DNA of 33,432 nt from Rikenellaceae bacterium (GTDB taxonomy: Bacteria; Bacteroidota; Bacteroidia; Bacteroidales; Rikenellaceae), in the NCBI GenBank assembly GCA_030529085.1, contig JAUMXM010000023.1, positions 1 through 33,432 of the forward strand, in the 5' to 3' direction. Every line of letters begins with the position of its first letter. Within the stretch, counting starts at the first letter, position 1. The notes under the pieces were generated by a model. It had not been told where the DNA came from. It did not search any database and was given only the letters and a program-made list of their open reading frames with translations. This document shows positions 16,132-25,200 of this stretch, in pieces. Position numbers and translations under genes: made by a program.

Positions 16132-19100
16132 ATGAAAAACAATTCTACGAATCATGCGTTCACGGCAGTAGTCCGCAAGCTCTCGTTTACGGTGTGCTTC
16201 CTGGCTCTCTCCGTGTTTGCATTCGCACAGCAGCGCGTCACCGGTACGGTTACCGACGCTGCGGGTGAACCGGTGATTGGTGCCAGTGTAGTCGTTGAAG
16301 GTACGACTACGGGTACGACGACCGGTGTGGACGGTCAGTACTCGCTCGCGGTACCTGCCAAATCTACGCTGGTCTTCTCGTTCCTGGGCTACAAGGAGGT
16401 GAAGGTCGAGGTGGCCGGCAAGACCTCGATTGATGTCACGATGGCCGAGGATGCGGCCGCGCTGGACGAGGTGGTGGTAATCGGTTACGGTACGGTAAAG
16501 AAGCGTGACCTGACGGGTGCCGTTTCGTCGGTGAAGTCGGATGTGGTGAAGCTCACCCCGTCGGCTAACCCGATGGAGTCGCTGCAGGGCCGCATCGCCG
16601 GTCTCGACATCACGAAGTCGAGCGGTCAGGCCGGTGCTGGCGTATCGATGCAGTTGCGTGGTAACCGTTCGATTTCGGAGGGTGGTAACCCGCTGATCCT
16701 GATCGATGGTATGCCGGGTGACTACTCGTCGCTGAACCCCAACGACATTGAGTCGATCGACGTACTGAAGGATGCTTCGGCTACGGCAGTTTACGGTTCG
16801 AGCGGTTCGAACGGTGTGATCATCATCACCACCAAGAAGGGTAAGGCTGGCAAGCTCAACGTGAACTTCGATGCTTACGTTGGTATCAGCGACTGGTCGG
16901 TTCTTCCCAAATCGACCCCCGAGCACTACGTTTCGACGGTTATCGAGGCTCAGACCTGGGCAGGTACCTATGATGAGTCACAGGACGTGCTTAACGAAGC
17001 AATGCGTGAGGCTTATGACAAGGGTAATGTGATTGATTGGGCCGATGCCATCCTGAATACGGGTGTTACGCAGAATTACTCGGTGTCGGTATCGGGCGGT
17101 AACGACCGCACGCAGGCCTACTTCTCGGCCAACTACTCGGAGGAGCAGGGTCAGTACAAGCGTGACAACTACAAGCTCTACTCGTCGATGATCCGCCTGA
17201 ACCACAATGTAAATAAGTGGCTCTCGGCCGGTATCCACACACAGTTGGCTTATTCGGACAAGGAGAGCTCGTACTCGAAGCTCGAGCAGGCTATGCGTGC
17301 TAACCCGTTTGGTCAGCTCTATAAGGAGGATGGTTCGGTGAACGAGTATCCGGTTATCGACGACAACCGTCAGGTGAACCTGTTGCTCAACGAGAATCGC
17401 GACGCTTATCGTCGTCCTTCGCACAACTTTAAGCTCTACTTCCAGCCCTATGTGAAGATCACGCCACTGAAGGGTATGACCATCGAGTCGCGTCTGAGTG
17501 CTGCTTTGAACTACCGCAACTCGAAGTCGTGGGTAGGTTACGGTTCGTACCAGTTCTACGATCAGGCCGGTACGGGTGCCGTAGGTCGTCCCAACTCGGA
17601 GCTTGCTAACTACACCTCGGCTTCGATCTCGAACAGCCGTAGCTGGGGTTACACCTGGGAGAACATACTGACCTATAACTTCTCGATTGCCGATGATCAC
17701 GACTTCACGGTAACGGGTGTTACGACCTATTCGCATAGCCAGAACGAGTCGTCGAGCCAGTCGGCAACCGGTATTCTGTCGAATGTAGAGAAGTGGACCA
17801 ACATGGCCAAGGCTACCGGTACGAAGAACCTCAGCTCGGGCTACTCGATGGGTAAGTCGATGGGCTTCGTGGCTCGTTTGAACTACTCGTACCAGGGCAA
17901 GTACCTCTTCTCGGCTTCGGTACGTCACGACGGCAACTCGAAGCTCGCCAAGGGCAAGAAGTGGGATACGTTCCCCGCTGTTTCGGCCGGTTGGCGTATT
18001 TCGGAGGAGAAGTTCATGGATGGCACGAAGGGCTGGTTGGACAACCTGAAGCTGCGTGTCGGTTATGGTGAGACGGGTGCTGCCGGTATCGGTGCTTACT
18101 CGTCGTGGTCGATCCTGCAGCAGGGCCAGATGTCGCTCGGTGGTGTCTTGACGACCAACTACAACTTCCCGAACCCGATTACGAATGCCAATCTGACGTG
18201 GGAGCGCTCGAAGTCGACCAACATCGGTTTGGATGCTTCGTTCCTCAACAACCGCATCGAACTCTCGGCGGAGTACTATATTGTAAATACGGATGACGTT
18301 ATCTGGAACCTGACGCTTCCCGTAAACAACGGTGGTCAGAACGCTTCGACCTACTTCACGACGACGGCTAACATGGCCAAGACGCAGAACAAGGGTGTCG
18401 AGATGACGCTGACGACGCGCAACATCGTCAAGAAGGACTTCCAGTGGACCTCGACCATCACCTTCGCCAAGAACAAGGAGCAGGTGAAGGCCTTGGGTGA
18501 GGGTGCTGCCGAGTTCGTACAGCAGGATTCGCGCGACGAGAAGTCGTACACGCTGCATGTAGGCGATCCCGTGAAGTCGTACTGGCACTATAAGCTCGAC
18601 GGCGTATGGCAGAAGGGCGAGGAGGCAGATGCTGCCGCCTTTGGTAAGATTCCGGGTGACCTGAAGGTAAATGTTCCGGGCATGGAGAAAGTTTCGGACG
18701 GTGTATGGAAGAAGGGCTATGAGCAGGAGGACGGCACGATAGCTTACAACGAGTACACGGCTGAGAATCCCTACACGGTATCGGCTGACGACAAGCAGAT
18801 GATCGGTCACGCTTCGCCCGATTGGTCGTTCGGTTTCCAGAATACCTTTACCTATAAGTGGTTCGACCTTTCGATCTACATGTATGGTCGCTTCGGTCAG
18901 ATGATGTACTACGATCCGCTCGTATGGTACTCGTCGAGCGGTGGTAACTTCCCCGACTACTACAACTACTGGACGCCCGAGAACCCCTCGAACGATTTCC
19001 CGTCGCTGAACTCGTCGCGCAACTGGAAGGACGACTCGTACTACACGGCTCGCGCATTCGTCGATGGTTCGTTCTTCAAGATCAAGAACATCACGCTGGG

Positions 19101-19287
19101 TTACACGCTGGGCAAGAAGGCCGCTTCGAAGATCGGTATTCAGCGCTTCCGTGTATACGCTACGATCACCAACCCGCTGGTAGTTGCCAAGAGCCACCTC
19201 GTTCAGGATTACGATCCCGAGATGGCCGGTTCGCTCGACTTCCCGCTCACGAAGCAGGTGGTATTTGGTGTTAATCTCTCGTTCTAA
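16132..19287 (+). CDS. SusC/RagA-family TonB-linked outer-membrane transporter
   Basis: This 1051-residue protein carries oligosaccharides or peptides across the outer membrane using TonB energy. A signal peptide covers about 1-33, ending SVFAFAQ. A carboxypeptidase-regulatory-like domain (about 35-115: VTGTVTDAAGEPVIGASV, then the FSFLGYKEV strand) precedes the TonB-box-like LDEVVVIGYGTVKKRDLTGA, the hallmark of SusC proteins. A plug domain (about 130-235, including ESLQGRIAGLDI, LILIDGMPGD and NDIESIDVLKDASATAVYGS) and a long beta-barrel ending in the aromatic FGVNLSF follow. There is no N-terminal STN domain, so it is unlikely to signal through an anti-sigma factor. It is the first gene of a susC-susD-plug unit. 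The substrate is unknown. Start chosen at the ATG before KNNSTN, giving a proper signal peptide. Confidence 0.95.
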   Translation: MKNNSTNHAFTAVVRKLSFTVCFLALSVFAFAQQRVTGTVTDAAGEPVIGASVVVEGTTTGTTTGVDGQYSLAVPAKSTLVFSFLGYKEVKVEVAGKTSIDVTMAEDAAALDEVVVIGYGTVKKRDLTGAVSSVKSDVVKLTPSANPMESLQGRIAGLDITKSSGQAGAGVSMQLRGNRSISEGGNPLILIDGMPGDYSSLNPNDIESIDVLKDASATAVYGSSGSNGVIIITTKKGKAGKLNVNFDAYVGISDWSVLPKSTPEHYVSTVIEAQTWAGTYDESQDVLNEAMREAYDKGNVIDWADAILNTGVTQNYSVSVSGGNDRTQAYFSANYSEEQGQYKRDNYKLYSSMIRLNHNVNKWLSAGIHTQLAYSDKESSYSKLEQAMRANPFGQLYKEDGSVNEYPVIDDNRQVNLLLNENRDAYRRPSHNFKLYFQPYVKITPLKGMTIESRLSAALNYRNSKSWVGYGSYQFYDQAGTGAVGRPNSELANYTSASISNSRSWGYTWENILTYNFSIADDHDFTVTGVTTYSHSQNESSSQSATGILSNVEKWTNMAKATGTKNLSSGYSMGKSMGFVARLNYSYQGKYLFSASVRHDGNSKLAKGKKWDTFPAVSAGWRISEEKFMDGTKGWLDNLKLRVGYGETGAAGIGAYSSWSILQQGQMSLGGVLTTNYNFPNPITNANLTWERSKSTNIGLDASFLNNRIELSAEYYIVNTDDVIWNLTLPVNNGGQNASTYFTTTANMAKTQNKGVEMTLTTRNIVKKDFQWTSTITFAKNKEQVKALGEGAAEFVQQDSRDEKSYTLHVGDPVKSYWHYKLDGVWQKGEEADAAAFGKIPGDLKVNVPGMEKVSDGVWKKGYEQEDGTIAYNEYTAENPYTVSADDKQMIGHASPDWSFGFQNTFTYKWFDLSIYMYGRFGQMMYYDPLVWYSSSGGNFPDYYNYWTPENPSNDFPSLNSSRNWKDDSYYTARAFVDGSFFKIKNITLGYTLGKKAASKIGIQRFRVYATITNPLVVAKSHLVQDYDPEMAGSLDFPLTKQVVFGVNLSF

Positions 19288-19314
19288 TTGTAAACAGGTA
19301 AAAAAGACTATATT

Positions 19315-21405
19315 ATGAAAAAGATATTTCTTGCAATCGTTGCTGTCGCAGGACTGACGTTTACCGCCTGCGATTTGGACGAGCACAACCCCAGCGCCGG
19401 TGATGCGTCGCTGACCGCATTCTCGGCTTGGTCGGGTCTGCAGGCCTATTGCTACTCGTGCTTGGCCGACGAGCTCTACACCGCTTCGGACTGGATGTTC
19501 GCTTCGGAGGGTGGTACGGACTGCTGGGTGGCTAAGGCCAACGGTACCGGTACGAAGGATCTGTTCTACTACGAGGACATGTCCCCTTCGACCAACGCCA
19601 CGAAGAAGCTCTTCAAACAGTGCTACTCGATGCTGACGACCTGTAACACGGTTATCAACGAGGCTGCCAACGTAACGATCGACCGCAACGAGGAGCGCAT
19701 GGAGATTCTCGTTGCTGAGACCAAGGCACTGCGCGCTTTCTACTACTACATCCTGGTTTCGAACTATGGCCCTGTAACGCTGACCCTCGACTCGAACGCT
19801 TCGGTTTCGGGTGTTGTGGAACGTCACCCCAAGCGTACGAGCGAGAAGGTGATCTACGATCAGGTGATTAAGGACCTCACGGAGGCTATCGAGGTACTGC
19901 CCATTGAGCCGCTCGACGGCAACAAGGCGCGTTTCACGAAGAAGGCCGCCATAGGTATCCTGGCTCGCGTATATGCACAGCGTGCCGGTCTGGGCGACTC
20001 GAAGTATGGCGACGGTCAGACTTACTGGCAGCTCTGCTTCGACACGGCCAAGGGGCTGATCGACAATGCAGGCATGTATGGTGCTGCGCTTTACGACGAT
20101 GTTTACGACACGTGGGCCGATGCCAACAACCGCAACAACAAGGAGGCGCTCTTCATTGCTGCCGGTCTGGATGCCAACGATCCTTCGAGCCAGTACGGTT
20201 CGTGGCGTAACAAACTCTCGGCTTACTCGGCCGCAGGTGCCGGTAGCTGCTCGGAGTTCTGGAACATGAATCACAAGCCGGGTGACAAGGGTTACTACTA
20301 TGGCCGTCACAACGCCCAGACATGGATGCCCACCAAGTACCTGATGTATTGCTTCGATCCTACCTGGGACAAGCGTTGGGAGGCTTCGTGGCAGTATGCT
20401 TACGGTGAGTGGTCGATGGTTCAGTGCGGCTGGGCAGCCTACGACAAGGGTTGCATCACGATTACCGAGGCCATGTGTACGAAGTATGGTATCGATCCCT
20501 CGAACGTAGGCAAGGTAATCAGCCCGTTGGCTGACTGCCACGCTATCCCCAGCGGCTTTAACGGCAACCAGTACCCTGCCAAGATTTGGAAGAAGGGTAC
20601 GACCGCCGAGACCGCTACGGTTGACAACCTGCTCCACGTTGACGATCCCGAGTGGGGTACGCGCAAGGCCTACTCGGTTCCCTATCCGGTAGCTGCCGAC
20701 GACAACCGCTTCAACATCGTATCGGTTCACACCGACGAGGAGTTGCAGGTTTACAAAGATGGCAAGAGCCAGTTCTTCGCATTCAAACTTTCGGATCTCT
20801 ACGGCACGGACGACCTTCCGTATGGTAACATCGAGAAGGGTTCGGATGCAGCCAAGGCACCCATTGGCGGTATTGATCCCGAGACAGGTCTCTATATGAC
20901 CAACGCTCACCAGGCATATCCTTCGCTGACGAAGTTCAACTGGTCGTTTGAGGGCGTATTTGCCGGTTCGAACCTGCAGGTTAAGGGTGGTGACATGTTC
21001 ATTATGCGTATGGCCGAGGTTTATCTGCTGGCTGCTGAGGCTGCCGAGATGCTGGGCCAGGGCGGTGTTGCTGCCAATTACCTGAACGTACTGCGCGAGC
21101 GTGCTGCTCGTGAGGGCGTTGCCGAGTCGGTATGGAAACTCTCGACGGCCACCGAGGAGGACGTACTCGACGAGTATGCTCGTGAGATGTGCGGTGAGTT
21201 CTCGCGCTGGGCTCTGCTGAAGCGTCACAACAACATTAAGGAGCGTCTGGAGAAGTACAACAAGCGTGCTGCCAAGTCGTTCCAGCCCCACCACTACAAC
21301 CGTGCTATCTCGATCGATTTCCTGCAGACGATCCTGAACGCCGAGGAGTATGGTGATAACGGTTACGGTGCAACGGCTGCATCGGGTATTGACGGTATTG
21401 AATAG
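19315..21405 (+). CDS. SusD/RagB-family glycan-binding lipoprotein
   Basis: This 696-residue surface lipoprotein acts as the lid of the SusC barrel and binds substrate. The signal peptide ends at the lipobox FTAC, with Cys19 lipidated and DLDEHNP following, typical of SusD. TPR-like helices include LFKQCYSMLTTCNTVINEA, VAETKALRAFYYYILVSNYG and FTKKAAIGILARVYAQRA. The C-terminal SusD block has FIMRMAEVYLLAAEAAEMLG, NYLNVLRERAA, and EYAREMCGEFSRWALLKRH. It is longer than the 550 or so residues of typical SusD proteins, with extra loops in the 250-480 region rich in Trp, Tyr and Gly that could shape the binding site (inference). It starts 27 bases after susC and surely belongs to the same operon. 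Confidence 0.95.
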   Translation: MKKIFLAIVAVAGLTFTACDLDEHNPSAGDASLTAFSAWSGLQAYCYSCLADELYTASDWMFASEGGTDCWVAKANGTGTKDLFYYEDMSPSTNATKKLFKQCYSMLTTCNTVINEAANVTIDRNEERMEILVAETKALRAFYYYILVSNYGPVTLTLDSNASVSGVVERHPKRTSEKVIYDQVIKDLTEAIEVLPIEPLDGNKARFTKKAAIGILARVYAQRAGLGDSKYGDGQTYWQLCFDTAKGLIDNAGMYGAALYDDVYDTWADANNRNNKEALFIAAGLDANDPSSQYGSWRNKLSAYSAAGAGSCSEFWNMNHKPGDKGYYYGRHNAQTWMPTKYLMYCFDPTWDKRWEASWQYAYGEWSMVQCGWAAYDKGCITITEAMCTKYGIDPSNVGKVISPLADCHAIPSGFNGNQYPAKIWKKGTTAETATVDNLLHVDDPEWGTRKAYSVPYPVAADDNRFNIVSVHTDEELQVYKDGKSQFFAFKLSDLYGTDDLPYGNIEKGSDAAKAPIGGIDPETGLYMTNAHQAYPSLTKFNWSFEGVFAGSNLQVKGGDMFIMRMAEVYLLAAEAAEMLGQGGVAANYLNVLRERAAREGVAESVWKLSTATEEDVLDEYAREMCGEFSRWALLKRHNNIKERLEKYNKRAAKSFQPHHYNRAISIDFLQTILNAEEYGDNGYGATAASGIDGIE

Positions 21406-21428
21406 TTAGACATTAGATGTTACCGTCA

Positions 21429-21476
21429 GGGGTTGTGGAGTGCTTTTCATAGGCGACGCTCCACACCCCACTTTTT
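21429..21476 (+). terminator. Terminator or attenuating hairpin after susD
   Basis: GGGGTTGTGGAG (21429-21440) pairs with CTCCACACCCC (21459-21469) with one bulged T; five Ts follow at 21472-21476. It lies between susD and the plug-only gene, so it could reduce expression of the third gene relative to susCD. Confidence 0.65.
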
Positions 21477-21495
21477 ATAAAAGCATTTTTTTGAC

Positions 21496-22179
21496 ATGAA
21501 ACGATTAATCTCGATAGTGGCTGCCCTGGTATGGGTGGCGATCGGCTGGGCACAGCAACCCAAGCTCCCCTTCAACGGCGAGCTTTTGGATGGGAACGGC
21601 AAACCGATTCGCTCGGCGCGCATCTATACCGCATCCGCCAAGGATTATGCGCTCACGGATCGCAGTGGTCGTTTTGGTTTGAGCGATGTTCAAGGAGGCG
21701 ACACGCTGCATATTCAGCTAAAGAAGCAACTCTACACTGTTCCCGTGGAGGGGAAGCAGAGCATTCGCATCTTCCTGAGCGATCTACAGAGCGAGATCAA
21801 GAGCGAGGAGGTGCCCGAATTTGTATCGCTCGGCTATGGTTTTGTGAGTCGTCGTGAGCGCACCAATGCCACGAACTACATCTCGGGCGACGATTTGCGC
21901 AAGAGTGGTTATACGAACATCATCGAGGCGTTGCAGGGGCGTATCCCCGGCCTGGATATTGTCGGTTCGCACGGCCAGATGCAGATGTCGATGCGTGGTA
22001 CACGCAGTTTCAAGGCCGATTCAACGCCTGCCTTCGTAGTCGATGGCGTGATCGTTCCCTCGTTCGAGGGGATCAACATCAACGATGTGGACTATATCGA
22101 GGTGATGAAAGAGGCCACGGTTTATGGCTCGAACGGAGCTAACGGAGCAATTCTACTCCATACGAAAATGGCTCGTTAG
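21496..22179 (+). CDS. Stand-alone SusC-type N-terminal plus plug protein, no barrel
   Basis: This 227-residue exported protein has a signal peptide at about 1-20 (ending WAQ). A carboxypeptidase-regulatory-like domain covers 25-95 (FNGELLDGNGKPIRSARIYT and RSGRFGLSDV). The TonB-box-equivalent LGYGFVSRRERTNAT precedes a complete plug domain (about 125-225): IIEALQGRIPGLDIV, RGTRSF, AFVVDGVIVP, NDVDYIEVMKEATVYGSNGANGAIL. It stops cleanly right after the end of the plug, where a SusC beta-barrel of some 700 residues would begin, and the next DNA is a terminator. There are no frameshift remnants of a barrel downstream, so it looks like a genuine short gene rather than a broken one. Possible roles are exchange with the SusC plug, TonB/ExbBD titration or sensing (all inference). 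It is third in the susCD unit, 90 bases after susD. Confidence 0.8.
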   Translation: MKRLISIVAALVWVAIGWAQQPKLPFNGELLDGNGKPIRSARIYTASAKDYALTDRSGRFGLSDVQGGDTLHIQLKKQLYTVPVEGKQSIRIFLSDLQSEIKSEEVPEFVSLGYGFVSRRERTNATNYISGDDLRKSGYTNIIEALQGRIPGLDIVGSHGQMQMSMRGTRSFKADSTPAFVVDGVIVPSFEGININDVDYIEVMKEATVYGSNGANGAILLHTKMAR

Positions 22180-22219
22180 TGAGTTAATAAGTTGGGAGCG
22201 CATTTATTTGCGCATATGG

Positions 22220-22250
22220 AAGAGGGGTGCTGTCGCAGCACCCCTCTTTT
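22220..22250. terminator. Bidirectional terminator between plug gene and HTCS
   Basis: AAGAGGGGTGCTG (22220-22232), loop TCG and CAGCACCCCTCTT (22236-22248) form a perfect 13-bp stem with Ts to 22250. It serves the plus-strand operon. On the minus strand it lies just past the HTCS stop codon. Confidence 0.85.
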
Positions 22251-22251
22251 G

Positions 22252-25200
22252 TTACGCCGTTTCCTCGTCCGACGATCTTCGCTCCTTACACTCGGCGATG
22301 AAGGCCGAGGGGGTCATTCCGAAGCGTTTCTTAAAGACGCGACCGAAGTATTTTGGATCGGAGAAGCCGACCATGTAGGCCACGGTGGCAATCTCATGGT
22401 TGCCGGCCAGCATCAGACGGCGTGCCTCCTTGAAGCGGATTTCGCGCACGAACTCTACGGCCGTAATGCCGACAATGTGTTTCAGCTTCTGATTCAGCAG
22501 CGAGTAGGAGATGTTCATCTCCGAGGCAAACTGCTCGACCGACCAGTCGGCTTCGTCGAGGTGGCGCTCGATCAACCGAATGGCCTGCTGCGTAAAACGA
22601 TCTTCGCTGCAGGCCACAGGCAACTCCTGCTCGGAGAGCGTCTCGCCGCTTTGCTCCAAAACCAGACGCAGGTAACGCTGTTGCAACTCGTGACGACGCG
22701 CCAGGAGTGTACGGATACGCGCCACCAGGTAACCGGCATGGAAGGGTTTGGGGATATAGTCATCCACACCCTCCTCCAAACCTTCGATGCGCTCATCCAA
22801 CGAGGATTTGGCCGAGAGCAGAATGATCGAAAGGTGGGAGGTCGCAGCCTGCTGCTTGAGTGCGCGGATCATCTCCAGACCATCCATGCGGGGCATGATG
22901 ATATCGCTTAGGAGCAGATCGGGCTGCACCTCTTCGGCCATCTGCAGACCCTCCACGCCATCCACCGCTTCATAGACGGTATAGTCGTCCGATAGGATAT
23001 CGCGCAGGACGGTGCGCAACTCGTCGTTGTCCTCGACAATGAGGATGCGTGGTCGTTGTTCGCCCTGCTCCGACTCGTTGTTCCTCGCTACGACTCGCTC
23101 GCGCGGCTCCTCGTTGGAGCTGTCGCTGAGGATAAACTCGGCGTGCGGCAAGACGGTGAAGGCTTCGTGGCTCAGGGGGAGTCGAAGGGTGAAGGTGCTT
23201 CCCTTACCCGGGGTGCTTTCAACCCCGATCTCGCCACCGTGCAGATCGACCAGCTCCTTAACCAGCGCCAGGCCGATGCCCGTCGATTGGCGGAAGAGAC
23301 GATTCGTATTCAGCGTGTTGTAGCGTTCGAAGATCGTGGCCTGCTGTTTGGCCTCGATGCCGATACCCTCATCCACGACCCGTACCACCAAGTGCTCTTT
23401 CTCCTTCGCGGCCTCGATCGTAATGCGCTTACCCGACGGGGTGTATTTGAAGGCGTTGGAGATCAGGTTGAAGAGGATCTTCTCCAACTTATCGCTGTCG
23501 ATCCATCCCGTCAAGGTGCGCTGGCTGCACTTCAGCGAGTAGGCGATGTGCTGCTTTTTGGCCATCTGCCGGAAGTTCTCCTTCACGCTGCGGATGATCG
23601 TCAGCGCATCTTCCTCGCGGAGCAGAAGTCGCATTTTGCGGTTGTTCAGTTTGCGGAAATCGAGGATTTGATTCACCAACTGCAGCATGCGGTAGGTGTT
23701 CGTGCGCACAATCTCCAGGTGGCGGCGACTCCTGTCGGAGAGCTTCCGATCCTCGGCCAGCAGATCCAGCGGCGAGGAGATGAGCGTCAGGGGTGTACGC
23801 AACTCGTGTGAAATGTCGGTGAAGAAGCGGAGTTTGATATCGGTCAGCTGCTGCTGGAAGTCGATGCGCGTCTTGAGGCGGAAGATGTAGAGCGGAATAC
23901 CGATCGCAAGGGCCAAGAACAATACGCCCAACACACACCACAGCAGGGTTGCCCACCCCGTCTCCCAGAAGGTGGGGATCACGCGGATAGTCAGGCGACG
24001 CAGGTTATCCACCGCCCGACCATCGCCATTCGTTGAGCGAATTTCCAGGGTGTAGGTGTTCGGCTTGAGATCCATGTAGGTCACGCTGCGATTCGTGCCG
24101 ATTTGGTGCCAGGTATCCTCCAGTCCCACCAGGCGGTAGGCATAATCGATTTGTGTGCTGTTGTAGTCCAGAGCTGCAAATTCGACGGCCAGGTTGCGCT
24201 CATTGGGGCGTAGGAGCAGCTCATCGAGGTAATTTGCCCCCTTGATCGGTTCGCCATTGATGCGAATCTCCGAAAGTGCTATGGGCGGAATGTAGGTGCT
24301 CTGCTCCAGCCGATCGGTTTTGACGCGACAGAAACCTCCGGTCGTACCCAGCCACAGCTCGTGGCCCAACATGAGCGGTTTGGACTCGCCGTAATAGAAG
24401 TGCTCGCCGTGGTAGCGGTTACCATAGGTCCGGAATTGCTTCGTGGCGGGATCGAAACTGAAGAGTTCGTTCTCGGCCACGATCCACAGCTGTCCGTGTT
24501 GGTCCTCGCTCATGGCCAACAAATCCTCCGAGGGGAGCCCCTCTTTGTGCGTGTAGTGCTCAAAGCGGAGCGGCTCTTCGGAGAGGATGCGGCTCAAGCC
24601 TCCCGTAAAGGAGAGCACATAGCCCTCGCCACTTGCCGTGTAGAAGATATCGCGCACATCGGGGGCGATCAAGGACGCTTCGAGCGGACCGTTCGTGTCG
24701 GTCGCAACGAAGCGGATCGAGGCGGGATCCTCAAACGCCAGGTCGAAGGTCACCATGCCCTCGGTCGTTCCGATGTACATCCGACCATTCATCTCCCGCA
24801 GCACACGAATGTCGGCGTAAGGCTCCATCGGATAGTTCAGACCGTTGCCGGCGTGGAGGAATTGCAGCTTGCCGTTCTCCTCCTCCTGCACCAGGTTCAG
24901 TCCTCCCTCATACGAACCAATCCACAGCCTTCGATGGCTGTCGCGCAGGATCGAGTAGACGGCATCTTCGCTCAATGATGCGGGGTCGTTCTCGTCGTGC
25001 ATATAGTGCTCGATGCGGTATCGTTGCGCATCCGCTTCGCGCAAGCGGAACAAACCATGAAAACGCGACCCAATGTAGATGCTTTGATCCTTCGGGTCCT
25101 CATACAGGCAGTAGGCGTGTGCCCCAAAGCGAACACGCTGTTTGGTGATGCGGCCGTCGGGCGCCAAATAGCCGATACACTCCCCCGTGGGGGTGAAGAG

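Noticed and set aside
16978-21294. A 1438-codon open frame antisense to susC and susD
   Set aside because: It mirrors two clear genes. It stays open because TTA, CTA and TCA codons are rare in those genes, so few stops arise on the other strand. Its translation is low-complexity Arg/Val/Leu-rich with no motif.
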